Source of the DNA: Chondrosia reniformis
Taxonomy: Eukaryota > Porifera > Demospongiae > Chondrillida > Chondrillidae
Length of the DNA: 64,000 bases
Direction: 5' to 3'
Assembly (NCBI GenBank): GCA_947172415.1
Contig: OX359196.1
Coordinates: forward strand, 5,450,901-5,514,900
Under the pieces are notes generated by a model that did no database searches, had not been told where the DNA came from, and saw only the letters and a program-made list of their open reading frames with translations. Every line of letters starts with the position of its first letter. Position 1 is the stretch's first letter. Position numbers and translations under genes: made by a program. Shown in pieces: positions 22,646 through 33,145 of this stretch.

Positions 22646-24412
22646 TTAATTTAGTTGACTGATTGCATAATATGTTGCCACGCCAACAAGGAAAACTGTT
22701 CCAATTGAAGCAAAATGTCTAGTGCTTGACTTGGCTAAAGATCCGACATTGCAACATGGGGAGTCAGAGCAAAGAAGTAACACCTCACAGATGATTCGTC
22801 TCGTCTCCTTAGCAGATGGATCACTTGGCGGTACTCTTGAGAGGAGATCTTGTGCATATTTGTAAATAACTGCTTTAAAATTGTTCATGTTGGTTGCTGT
22901 CATCATAAGATCGACTGCTTCTCCTCTCCTTATTTTCACAACTCCTGACAACACTCGAGGGTTGTTATAACAAGCAGACAAGGTTGCCATGGCCATGACC
23001 TGAGGGATTGCACAGAAATTAAACACAGACTGATTTTGGAGTCGAGACATATACTTGATCTGATCTGGAATGTGCTGAAGAGCATTTGTGATTAGAAAAT
23101 TAAGACAGGCCAAACCAGAGGTGAGGTTGGCTGGTAAAGTAAAGTCCTTCAGAGTTTCTCCAAATTGATTCCAACCCTAAATCCAAGATGCCATAATTCA
23201 GTTACACAAACATGATATATCATCAACGTGCAGTACATTACTTGCCTCTTTAGGCCAGAATTCTCTTCCGACTGAAACATCTTCTAAATAGTCTCTAATA
23301 ATGTTGGTTTTTTGGAGGAATAATCCCATTGAGTTGGCAAGTGCAGTGTCTTTACCAACTACTACATCTTCCAGCTTAGAGGCTGAGAATATACGAGAGA
23401 GGCCAATTCCAACTAAACCAGCCACATAATGGCAATATTCATCCCATTCAGAAATGCTTCCTATTTTCTCTTCAAGAAAAACACACATTCCTATATGCCC
23501 AGTGAAGAAAGGAGAAAAAGGTTATATAACTGTATCCTCATCCAAAACTCTATAGTTTTCCCTCGGTAAACAGTCTATACTATTGTGTCTTCCTCAACCT
23601 CGTATTGATGTCATTCATGTCACCAGTCTTTATATCATTTATGCAAAAGGAATAATTCTTCTCATTCTAGAATCACATTTACACATTATAACATATCAGT
23701 ATGCAGTCTAGATACGGGTCCACTAGGTATGTTATTTGAGGGGCTATATATTATTAATGGTAGATGTTATCGTACACTACAGTAGTTGTGCTTCACTTGA
23801 TATATTACCGAGAAGTAACTACCGTATATTAGATTTTGTTTTTTGTTAATTTCTTTTTAAAATCTATATGACATTCACAGTCTAATTGTCTGTTAGTCTT
23901 GATATTACAATTTTAATAAATGGTCCATAGTTACACAATGTTGGCAGCTTACCCGAGCCCATACGCTTTGTAATATCAGCTATTATGTCCTGATACAAAG
24001 TATCCAGATTGCGAAACTCCTGAGATATGATAGGAAATTCCTCCAAGACAGCTCTGTCTTTTTCCTGGCTGTCGTTATATTTCCACTCTGCATCAAAGAG
24101 ATTTGTGTGAAAGGACTGTAGCAAAGGTACCTTTGCGCTGGACGGGATGGACATGTCATCTTCTACTGTATCCAGAGCCCGCAGGACCAAATAGAATATA
24201 CAAATAGCATCTCTCAAGCCACTGTCCAGTGCTTGGATTACTGCGGCAAAGCTCCTACTGGTGGCGTTGAGGAGCCCGTAGCATCTCTTCAAAGAAGGTC
24301 GCATGCTGCTTATGTCAAGATGCGGCATTATCGTTTCTTTGCCGCCTCCGTACTTGAACTTGACCAAGGCAAGCAGCTCACTTGGATGAGCGACAGACTT
24401 TAACAAATCCAT
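22646..24412 (-). CDS. FDFT1: Squalene synthase (farnesyl-diphosphate farnesyltransferase)
   Basis: Three exons, 24412-23953, 23490-23246 and 23176-22646, give 411 residues (human 417). The enzyme condenses two farnesyl diphosphates to squalene at the ER membrane, the first committed step of sterol synthesis. All family motifs are present: [13 protein letters not shown], the first Asp-rich motif [24 protein letters not shown], the second Asp-rich motif [23 protein letters not shown] and [12 protein letters not shown]-terminal hydrophobic anchor ([17 protein letters not shown]) ends the protein. The start ATG opens [20 protein letters not shown], aligning with the human MEFVKCLGHPEEFYNLVRFR. 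Intron 2 uses a GC donor (GAG|GCAAGT); the alternative GTAATG donor breaks the frame. Confidence 0.97.
23177..23245 (-). other. GC-AG intron in squalene synthase gene
   Basis: The exon ends WPKE (GAG) followed by GCAAGTAATG. The next exon starts after TTTAG with GGTTGGAATCAA (GWNQ). Only the GC donor keeps phase 0 and matches the family (human EFWPQEVW). The intron is 69 nt. Confidence 0.85.
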
Positions 24413-24759
24413 CGCAATGAAGAATTGGCGGTTTATGGAAGGCTAGCAACTGTACAGTACTGGTAACTAAACTGACGGTTAATTTGTGGGGATTCCGTTT
24501 GTATGATGGCGGTGATCAGTTCTTCAAGTATTCTTATGTTACAAGCCAAGTCCCCGCTTTTTGACATGCGTATCGAATCATTTCATCGTGCGACATCACC
24601 AAAGGTTGCCGTTTGCACGATCGTATCATAGATCGTATGATAAAAAGTCAGGCGTAAGTGTATTTACTGCGTGACAAGCGCGTGACCACAGCCTCGTTAT
24701 AGAATAGGAATATTATTAGTACGTACAAGTCAATAGGTAGAGAGATGTGTGCTTCAATG

Positions 24760-27700
24760 TCATGATTCTTCGTAATCAGGATTCTTCCTCAAAATGACAA
24801 ATCCTTCTAGAATAGGTGTGAGCGGTATATCTACAATGAGTTGAGGACTTTACAAGGTCTACCCAAAAGTGATATCTACTTGTCAAATAGTAAGTACTCA
24901 AAAGGATACATTCATTTGTTGCTAATTCAGCTCTCTCTCCATAAGCTAACAAAACTGGGGTCGTGTGCGTTTGAAATCCAGTAATACTCTTTTGTTGACC
25001 AGCAGATGCTACAGTGTCTACGGCCTAGAGACAAGAGACACCACCAGTCGAATGATGTACAAAGTGACTCCACCATTACATTACCTGTCCCACTCGGACA
25101 TTCACTGTAAGTGGCTTCAGATTCTCATCAAAAGTGACTAACATCCTTGGCTGAATGGCAGGCACAATGAAGTACAGCAAGTGCGGAGAGCTGGACAGCA
25201 CCACTACACAGCACACACACAACACCAGAGCAGTTACAATTGACACATACATATCTAGTCATGCTGGCACTCTGCTCTTCAGCAATGAGTGCATAAGGGA
25301 CATGCATCGAGGAAACTCACAGTTCTTACAGTCCAAACACGATAATATCACAGCCAGCAGCCCACCGATTGCAACAGAGGACATTAACAGACGATCACTG
25401 TGAAACGGGTTCAGTGTCAAGGTTCCTTTGCCTAAATGCACCAGACCCTAGAAAAAAACAATCTAGTCATTCAGAACTGCTACTATGGTTGCCATCACTT
25501 TGAACTGTTACCATAGTTACCACCACTTTGAACCATGGTTACCAGTATCTTCTCACATACCTGTGCTATCCTGACCATGTAAAGGGAGTTTTGGTCTTTA
25601 CAATAAAATTGAGCTAGTTGCCGTAGTAACCCGGCTAATCTGGCATTGTTGGTCCCAGCACCAATCAGTCCCATAGCAAAGATTGCAGTGTAGGCCACCT
25701 CAGGGTCACTGTCGTGGGAGAACTTGCTCAGTGTGTCCATGATGCTCAGATCCGGATGGGAGACAGACAGTAGCCCTAGTGCAAGTGGAACAGCTCGCCT
25801 GATAACTGGTTCTCCATAATGTAGCTATATAGGGGAAAGAGCGTGAGGGCCAGCAGTCAGGGGCATGGCATTGTAATGGGCGTGGCACTGTAATGGGCGT
25901 GGCAATGTAATGGGCGTGGCATTGTAAGGGGCATGGCAATGTAATGGACGTGGTATTGTAAGGGGCATGGCAATGTAATGGACGTGGTATTGTAAGGGGC
26001 ATGGCAATGTAAGGGGCATGGCATTGTAAGGGGCATGGCATTGTAAGAGGCATGGCAATGTAAGGGGCGTGGCAATGTAAGGGGCGTGGCAATGTAAGGG
26101 GCGTGGCAATGTAAGGGGCATGGCATTGTAATGATTTTTTGCTCACTAGATGACTGTATGTTCTCAGTGCCATTTCACTGCCAATGTCCTCTCCCACGGA
26201 TATCAGTGCCAACCCAAGGACAGCAAAGGCCTGCTGGGCCCCAGGCTCGTTTAGAGATCCAGGATCAACTTGTGGTTGTTCCTTTTTATCTTTTTCCTCT
26301 TCTTTTGATGTCTCTTCTGGTTTCTCTCCAAAGTGTTCACTGCAGATGTGCAATAGGGACTGCACCTTCAGCACGTCCCCCGTACCTGCATGAGAACCAA
26401 TCATTTCAGTAGGTGTCATCCGTATGGTCAACATGCTATATATAACACACCTGTATAAGCACATATCTCCAGGAGTGTTCTGGCTATGACGCCTAGGGGA
26501 TTACCCACAGCTTGTAGGGCAGCTAAGGGCACTTCTGCTTTCTCCTGTTTGCCAAGATAGAGAAGGGAAATCCCCAGTGCCACAAACCGCATGTAAGTAT
26601 TTGACAATTCATCATCACTTTTTTCTAGCATCATCTGCAGGAATGTATCTGTCAGATTGTCATCACAGGACCCAATGAAGATCAGTCCACAACTCAGGGC
26701 AGTCAAACCAACAATCTGAAGAGCAATAGAGAGAGCTACATTATTAGCTTGTCCACTGACCCTCCAACCACAAGGAGGCCTTCTAACTGAACCCCACCAT
26801 TCTACTAAACTAAACTGTTCCAACTTTATAGGATCTTAGTAGTGTTTAGGTTGAAGGAGTTCTGTTATAGCAGTACTACTAACTTCTGGTGTTGACTTGG
26901 AATCTTGAAGAACTGGCAGTAGACATTCTACAATCTCCATCCTGCAGCTCCCTGCATATGCTAAACCCAACCTATGGGGGGGACAAGACCACACTGCTCA
27001 TACACCGTCACACTCCTCAGCCTCACATGTATACCACTCGTGGCTCACCCCATCACTGCTCCAACTCTGACAGCAGAGGAGCTGTGTAGCACATACTCTG
27101 AGAGTAAAGCTTGCGCAGGATCGCACTCATTTCTAACACCCGAGTTCACAATACCACAAGCCAGCAGAGCACCAGCCTAGGGGGGTGGGGTAACTCAACT
27201 ATGAATTGTAAGTCAAATAAACAGCTCCAATGTGCTGAGGTGCCAAGAACACCAGAGAAACCTACTTTAACATTATCTTCGCCAGAATAGAGGTACTTGT
27301 CAATTTCAGTTAACCCAGCATCAACATCCCACAGTAGAATGAGTCCAAGAGAGGCTGTAGCACTTAACATACCTGCAAGGAGAACATTACAGTCATAGCT
27401 TCTTTAGGGCATCACCATGGTAACCTACCACTAGCTTTGTTTTTGTATATCCAGCTGTTTCCATCCTCCGTCATTGTGTTGTCTCTACCAAAGGCACAGT
27501 TTACAAAACCATTTACAAAAGACGAAGCTAAATTTTGCTTTGCTGAATCCACATTTCCGACAGAACTAAATCGAACATTCTCTAGATGAGTTTTGTAAAT
27601 ATGTTCAGGGTCTTTTGGTTCCACAATGTCCAACTAGTGGTGTTAGGGAAGAAAAAGCATTTCAACAAAGGAGGACACAATCCAGGCCTTCTCTACTCAC

Positions 27701-30298
27701 CTCTCGTCCCAGGTTGAGAAAGTGACTATTTAATGAGACATTAGAGATGATTTCCTTCAGCTCTTCTACATCTTCCATGTCTTCCTCATCATCCAGATTA
27801 AGAAACAGTTGTTGTTGACCCAACATGAAACAAAGTTGCTTACGAATCACACTACAACAAAACCAGGAATTACATCATAGTATCATGTGACAGTCACTTG
27901 ATAATCATGAGATAATCATGTGATCCAGCTTTACTTGTCATCACAGGTTCTTAGGACCTTCCAGACAATATCAACATTGTTGAGTTGCATAGCAACCACC
28001 AGTGCTTGCGGATAGCACTGATATGCCATATACAAATCCAAGGCAGTCTCCAACAAGTGCGAATTCATCGGCTCCTGAACGTACTTGACAGAACTACATA
28101 TAAAAAGTACAAAGTCGTCCTCTTTAAGTAGTTTCAAGTGATGTGTTCAAATACACTCATAATATTCTGCTGTTCAGACCAATCCAGTAAAGAGAGCGAC
28201 TTACTCAGTAGATGCCACTCACCTCAACAAGTATTTACACATCCTTTCAATGACAGATGTTTGAGATGTGACAGGTATGGCATCCCTTATAAGGCGATGC
28301 ATTATTTGGCTAAGGGTCTCGTTGTCAGCCTTCTTGTGAACCTCCTTGTGAACCTCCTCTCCAACCTCCCTAGTGTCCTCAATCTCCACCAGCAGGTCAC
28401 ATGCCTCAGCCTCTGCATTGTGCTTGATTAGGTACTTGGCTAGTTCATCCCTCAGCTCCATAAGCAGCTGGTGGTCCCTCTTGTAGTCCGAGCTGCCTGG
28501 ATCCAGTTCCTGATAGACACTGGTAAACTGCATGCACAAGTGTCTACAAAGCAATATAACAAACAAGATATCAACATAATATCACAAATTTACAAACACA
28601 ACATAAACAACCATAAATGGTAAACATCTCAACAACAAACAAACAAAGTGTTGGTCCACATACAGTTGGACTATATATACGTAAGACTGGTAGCTATAGT
28701 GGGTGTGGCTTAACTACCAAGCACCTTATGTAAGGGTCACCGAATGAGCTGACCAGGTCCTGTGACACTCTTTCTTCGGTGGCCATTTTGAGGAGAGGCC
28801 TTCTGGAAATGAGACAGAATTTGAGGCAGCTCTTTTCAGGATCGCCATCTTTCTTTGCCATGGCCAGGACTGAGATTATATTGGCAAGAGTAGTGCCTAC
28901 TCTCTGTTCAACAAGCTCAGGATTCTAAGAAACATTACACGACAGAGTGTTGCATAACGGAGGATGTGCATGACAAAATAGATAGCAGGGCTGCATGCAG
29001 AACCGGGTCTCTTTCAGAATTTGCCCCCTCGAAAAATTTGCCCCCCTTGAAAATGACAAATGTTATACGTATGCTATATACGTATGTGCTAGAATGAACA
29101 TTGGTGCACTAAATATGTTTGCCCCCTTCATTTTTATTATCATTTTGCCACCCCTTGCTAAATACTCTGAAAGAAACACTGAGAACTTTCAAATGCCCCC
29201 CCCTTCTATGCAGCCATGGATAGCTAAACTCACATAATCTTTCATTTCATCAAATACTTTTATCAAGTCCTCGGTGACATCAGAGAGGAATTTGAGTGGT
29301 TTAGGAACAGAAGTCAACGAGCTTGTCGCTGACCTGATCTCAGCACGAAGACAACAAGCCAGCTCCAGTAGTGAGTTATAAGACTATTGAGCAATAATAA
29401 AGTGAATGCTTCAAATTTATTGCTACCGGACTCATTGAAACTCATTTAAACTCATTAAAGCTAGGTCTCTACTAACTTGGTTCTTTCCCGCTTGTATGAT
29501 TGCATCTGACAGCTGAGGTAACTTATCTTGTAAGAACTCATCTTCAATTTCTTCATTGGGGAAGCGAGATCCCAAGAGAACCTCCTTACAATCGTCGGTA
29601 CTCACAACATCCAAGGGAGAACTGCCACTCTACATAACGAGCAACGTATGCACATGTAGATTTGTGCTTAAACAATATATCTCTTGTGAGCGATTCTACC
29701 TTGCTCTTAAAGTACACATCAGCGTGATGAAGTCTCAGTCGCTTAACAGAATCTGCTTGTCCATTAGCAGCTGCATAATGCAATGGTGTCTGGCCAAACT
29801 AAAGAAATGATCACACAACATAATGAAATAATCACTACAGTAGCACTCGCTATTGTGGTCCTACTTCATCTACTGCGTGTACTGCTATACCAAGGTGTTC
29901 TATCAACCACTGGCAGACCAGTTCGTTGCCCACAAATGATGCCACGTGTAAAGCCGTCACTCCTACCCCCTAAACGAGTCAAATAACTTTGAATGAGGAC
30001 AAGTGCGTAGATACGGAGGCAAAGACGTACTCCTTTGGCCAAGGCTACCTGCAGAAAGGCAGACTTTATCTCGCTCTCCTCCAATTTATCTACTACTTCT
30101 TGTTTGGCTTTACTTTCCAAGAGAACTGCAAGGGACTAAATACGAAATCAAGCAGTTGGAGTTACCGCCTAAGACGCAATAAAGGAAATTTACCTTATTA
30201 CCGTCTGATTCCAACCTCAGCTTTTTAATAGCACTCTGTACATCACCCAGTCCGCATAACTGCTTCTTTTCCACCTCCGTGTCCATAGGTTCCGCCAT
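24760..30298 (-). CDS. Diverged PSMD2/Rpn1-like proteasome subunit with N-terminal ankyrin repeats
   Basis: The C-terminal two thirds is clearly PSMD2 (Rpn1), the 19S proteasome base scaffold with PC repeats. Matches include [141 protein letters not shown] and the tail [16 protein letters not shown]. The N-terminal exons 30298-30194, 30135-30049, 29969-29865, 29798-29700 and 29629-29477 encode ankyrin repeats ([46 protein letters not shown]). All joins are phase 0 into the Rpn1 exon 29383-29234. Exon 29629-29477 itself joins the last ankyrin piece to [12 protein letters not shown], which aligns with Rpn1 LQDELEMLVERL. The Rpn1 N-terminal half is much more diverged than expected for this conserved subunit. 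The last intron is U12-type. Two adjacent genes instead of a fusion cannot be excluded without transcripts. Confidence 0.8.
24831..24909 (-). other. U12-type GT-AG intron in the PSMD2-like gene
   Basis: On the coding strand the donor is GTATCCTTT, a perfect U12 5' site. GTCCTCAAC lies 10 nt before the acceptor ATTGTAG and is close to the U12 branch consensus. Joining in phase 1 gives [13 protein letters not shown], which aligns with human PSMD2 TEEFLPVTPILEGF. Intron length is 79 nt. Confidence 0.78.
25857..26130. repeat. 17-bp minisatellite in PSMD2-like intron
   Basis: About sixteen copies of a unit ggggcatggcaatgtaa with variants (gcgtgg, gacgtg, ttgtaa). It fills most of the intron between the exons ending SHL and starting LHYGEP. 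Long repetitive reading frames on both strands here are products of the repeat. Confidence 0.93.
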
Positions 30299-30552
30299 TT
30301 TGTCTTACAACACAGCTGATTCCAAATAATGCACACTCTTATATTTATATCGAACACCATGAAATTATCGACGTATGAAGGGAACGATTATTGGTCGTCT
30401 ATGGCGCAATAAAAACTATATTTAGGATTACATCATATACTAATAAAAACCGAGCTTAGCTATAAAAAGGAGCCCCACTACCCAAGATCGTTTCGGGAGA
30501 TGTAAATTTCCAAGTACCAAGTCGTTCTATAGAAGCCAACTATATAGTAGAA
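30299..30552. promoter_or_regulatory. Divergent promoter between PSMD2-like and HEAT-repeat genes
   Basis: The two start codons face away from each other across 254 bp. A TATA-like tataaaaagg lies at 30461-30470, 83-92 bp before the HEAT-gene ATG, in the right orientation for that gene. No equivalent box is seen for the minus-strand gene. Confidence 0.5.
30461..30470 (+). promoter_or_regulatory. TATA-like box upstream of HEAT-repeat gene
   Basis: The sequence gctataaaaagg is the only strong TATA match in the divergent interval and points toward the plus-strand gene. Confidence 0.45.
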
Positions 30553-30885
30553 ATGTGTGATGAGACAGTTACTGAATACATAGCCAGGACACATGACCCT
30601 AATCCGATCAAGAGGAAACGAGCCCTCAAGGAACTATGTCCATGTCACGTCAAAACTGATATTCCAGAAGTATGGGAGAGAATATTTGAAATGTGTGACG
30701 ATGAGGATGGATGGGTGAGGGACCAGGCTCTCCACTCCCTGGGGGACGGAGCTCCAAACCACTTGGAGGGAAGGATTGTTCAAGTACTCGAGGAGAAGTA
30801 CAATGACCCTCACCCAGAGGTGAAAAGAAAGGCTCGAAAGATGCTTAATTCTTACAGAAGAACTGGAAAGTGGAATGTTTTATAA
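30553..30885 (+). CDS. Small intronless HEAT-repeat protein
   Basis: A single-exon frame of 110 residues. It shows two to three helical HEAT-like units: DPNPIKRKRALKELCPCHV, VWERIFEMCDDEDGWVRDQ and NDPHPEVKRKARKMLNSY. The protein ends in a basic tail (RRTGKWNVL). The asp-rich DDEDGWVRDQALHSLGDG and the terminal YRRTG-NVL pattern recall short HEAT-repeat proteins of bacteria, as far as I remember them. Every neighbouring gene of comparable length has introns. Function unknown; HEAT units usually bind proteins. The start is the first in-frame ATG, downstream of a TATA-like box. A processed retrocopy or lateral transfer are both possible origins. Confidence 0.75.
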   Translation: MCDETVTEYIARTHDPNPIKRKRALKELCPCHVKTDIPEVWERIFEMCDDEDGWVRDQALHSLGDGAPNHLEGRIVQVLEEKYNDPHPEVKRKARKMLNSYRRTGKWNVL

Positions 30886-30981
30886 TTACATAAACTCCTA
30901 ATAAATAAGCATAGTTAACATATCTAATAAATACGTATGTATAAGTGTTTAGCAATGCAAATTTAATGCAGTCTGTCCATA

Positions 30982-32903
30982 TTATGATTGCTTCTGAGCT
31001 AACTTCTGCTTGAGACTCTCTGGCATTGAAGGTGGGGGAGGGCGAGGGAGGCGGAGCACAACTTTGGTGGTATCATAGATAAACCACTGCAATGCAGTTA
31101 AAGTACCAATCATAAGGATCCTTGGGCCCAGGCCTTTCCACATGCCTACATACACACAGTACATATATAGTAGTGAGATTGCCTTACTTACAACCTAGCC
31201 TTTAACAGGCATTGTGCAATCAATTCCTTGTGTGTAGTTCACATTGCATAAATATGATGAAACACATTCACTCTAACTTGATAAAGTTAACATGTAACAG
31301 ACATACCGCTCCATCCAAGCTTCTTTGCTGCCTCAATGGTAGTGCTTCCCCTGTCAGAGTTCAGTTTTGAGACAATTGAATCTGCTGGGTGAGACACAAG
31401 GGCACAGAAGACACCAGCTATGTACCCCGCAGCAAACGTCACTACCAGCTGCTGGGGCTTGCTTAGGTTGTCGCGTGGCACGGGCACAACATACTTGTAC
31501 AGAGCCTCTATCGTCCTCTCAAAAGCCGCAAACTTCATCATTGTGTAAGGAATCTGCCTCATCCACAGAGGGACGACACCCTTGTAGAACCTGCAGCACA
31601 ATAGGGGTACAAGCTATATCTAGCTGTCATCCCATCAACTGATACAGGAACCACTTAATAGAATAATGATATTTTCTAACTACATCAAACTTATCTATTG
31701 AATGGTTATCTATAATTATTTGACTTTTTGAGTGTCTAAGGACGCAGTTGGTTTAATATTCTGTTGGACATTTATACTGAAGAAGACCCTCAGTGCCAAA
31801 ATGTCTAACAAAAGATTAAACCAACTGCATCCTTAAATGCTCAAAAGTCAAAAGATGAACCATTCAAAAGATAAGATCCACTTACCCCCACATCCCCTCT
31901 TCCTTGTAGAGCTTGGGCAGTCCCTCCCTCAGATTGTTGGCCCATCCTGGTTGGGTCTGTATACGCACCTTCAGGGCCTCCCAGGGAGCTAGAGCTATAT
32001 CAGCAAAGAACTCTGCACTAGCAGAGGCTGCCAAATACAGCGAGGTACGCCACAGATATGTTTTCTCCTGTGTGACATTAATTGACATCACATATTCACT
32101 TGTGAAATCAATCAAATCAAACAGAATTGACTTACTTCACCAAGAAGATTGGAGTATAGAATTTTAAAGACCTCATAGAATCCAAATTTGCCCAAACCTT
32201 GTAGAGAGTAACCAATAAATGTTGGAGCCCATCCTTTAGCCAGACCCCTAACTCCATCTTCACGTATGGTCACACGGAAACCAGTAATCATGCTTTTATA
32301 CTTGTCAGGATCAACCTACATTGCCATTGCAACAAAGAATGGGATAGGAGAGAATGGTCTCAATAGATAGAGGCCAAATTAGAGGACAAAAAGAGATGGA
32401 CCAGCTAGCTGTAAAGTACTTTTATTACCTTTTCTTTTTGTGCTATAAATATAGACACACTTAAAACATTACTAAGACAATTTAACAGTTCAAGGACACA
32501 CTCGTACTCTATTACAACGCCTGTATTAGCGTGGATGTACCAATATCCTCCAACATACCTGTATTCTACATTTCACAAGGTCAATAGGTACAACAGCTGT
32601 GTGAGTTAGACCACAGCTAAGAATACCACCGAATCCACAATATGCGTAGTACTTTCCTGAGCCAAACTCGCAACTGTAATTATTCTCTAAAAGATAGAAA
32701 AACCTTAATGAAGGATATTTGAGGAGGAAATAGGCTTGTGGGTTCATACCTGCGGCGGAGGCAGCTTTTAGAGAACGCTTATTGTCCGAAGAACCTTCAG
32801 GCTTCTTAAAGAACGGATTGTTAAAAGGGTTTTTGTTCGCTACGCTGAGAATACTAGGCATCTCTTCTGGTACTTCGCAACTAACTTTGAAAGGGAGTGG
32901 CAC
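30982..32903 (-). CDS. SLC25A3: Mitochondrial phosphate carrier protein (SLC25A3)
   Basis: Six exons (32903-32750, 32686-32559, 32315-32136, 32067-31886, 31590-31307, 31145-30982) give 363 residues, the family length. The protein imports inorganic phosphate with protons across the inner mitochondrial membrane. The three mitochondrial-carrier signatures are present: TAVVPIDLVKCRIQ, LAPWEALKVRIQT and VSHPADSIVSKLN. Family blocks KGWAPTFIGYSLQGLGKFG, FYKGVVPLWMRQIPYTMMKF and GLGPRILMIGTLTALQWFIYD are also seen. The N-terminal 60 residues are a basic, Ser-rich extension that could act as presequence. Intron 4 is largely occupied by a MITE. Divergent with exportin-T, 242 bp between start codons. 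Confidence 0.97.
31690..31875. mobile_element. MITE in SLC25A3 intron (copy 2 of family)
   Basis: Terminal inverted repeats cttatctattgaatggtt at the left and aaccattcaaaagataag at the right continue inward through tgactttttgag, ggacgcagttggtttaat and gacatt. The centre has the family motif gaagaagaccctcagtgcc. About 186 bp, ending 10 nt from an exon edge, and it makes up most of the 295-nt intron. Confidence 0.85.
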
Positions 32904-33145
32904 GTGTTGGCAACGTTAACTGTTCAAAACCTCACTGCATTGCACAATCAATGGAAATGTCTGCCACACGTCAATTATGGATGTTAATATGGCTGCCGAC
33001 GCGCGACTGACGGCGTGTAAGCGAGACTGTCTAGTAGACCGCTTGGTAATTAAAGGGTATACCTCATTAGACCATATGGTTGCTGGCTTGCGTCAGATAA
33101 ACACATTGCGACCACCGGTTCACTTTAGAAGGAGTAGTAAACAAG
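32904..33145. promoter_or_regulatory. Divergent promoter SLC25A3 / exportin-T, with overlapping upstream ORF
   Basis: 242 bp separate the two start codons. A plus-strand reading frame at 32977-33168 (MAADARLTACKRD...) starts in the presumed 5' UTR of the exportin-T gene and runs past its ATG in another frame. If transcribed it would be an upstream ORF. Confidence 0.4.

Noticed and set aside
25706-26464. Long repetitive reading frames (CHAPYNA-type) on the minus strand and others on the plus strand
   Set aside because: They are translations of the 17-bp minisatellite joined to real PSMD2-like exon sequence; the exon edges at 25824 and about 26148 have good splice sites.
29432-29614. Ankyrin gene ending at a stop after [12 protein letters not shown]
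   Set aside because: Read-through past a GTTAGT donor would give this, but the exon already contains the Rpn1-like LQDKL segment and joins in phase to the next Rpn1 exon; kept as the main alternative to the fusion.
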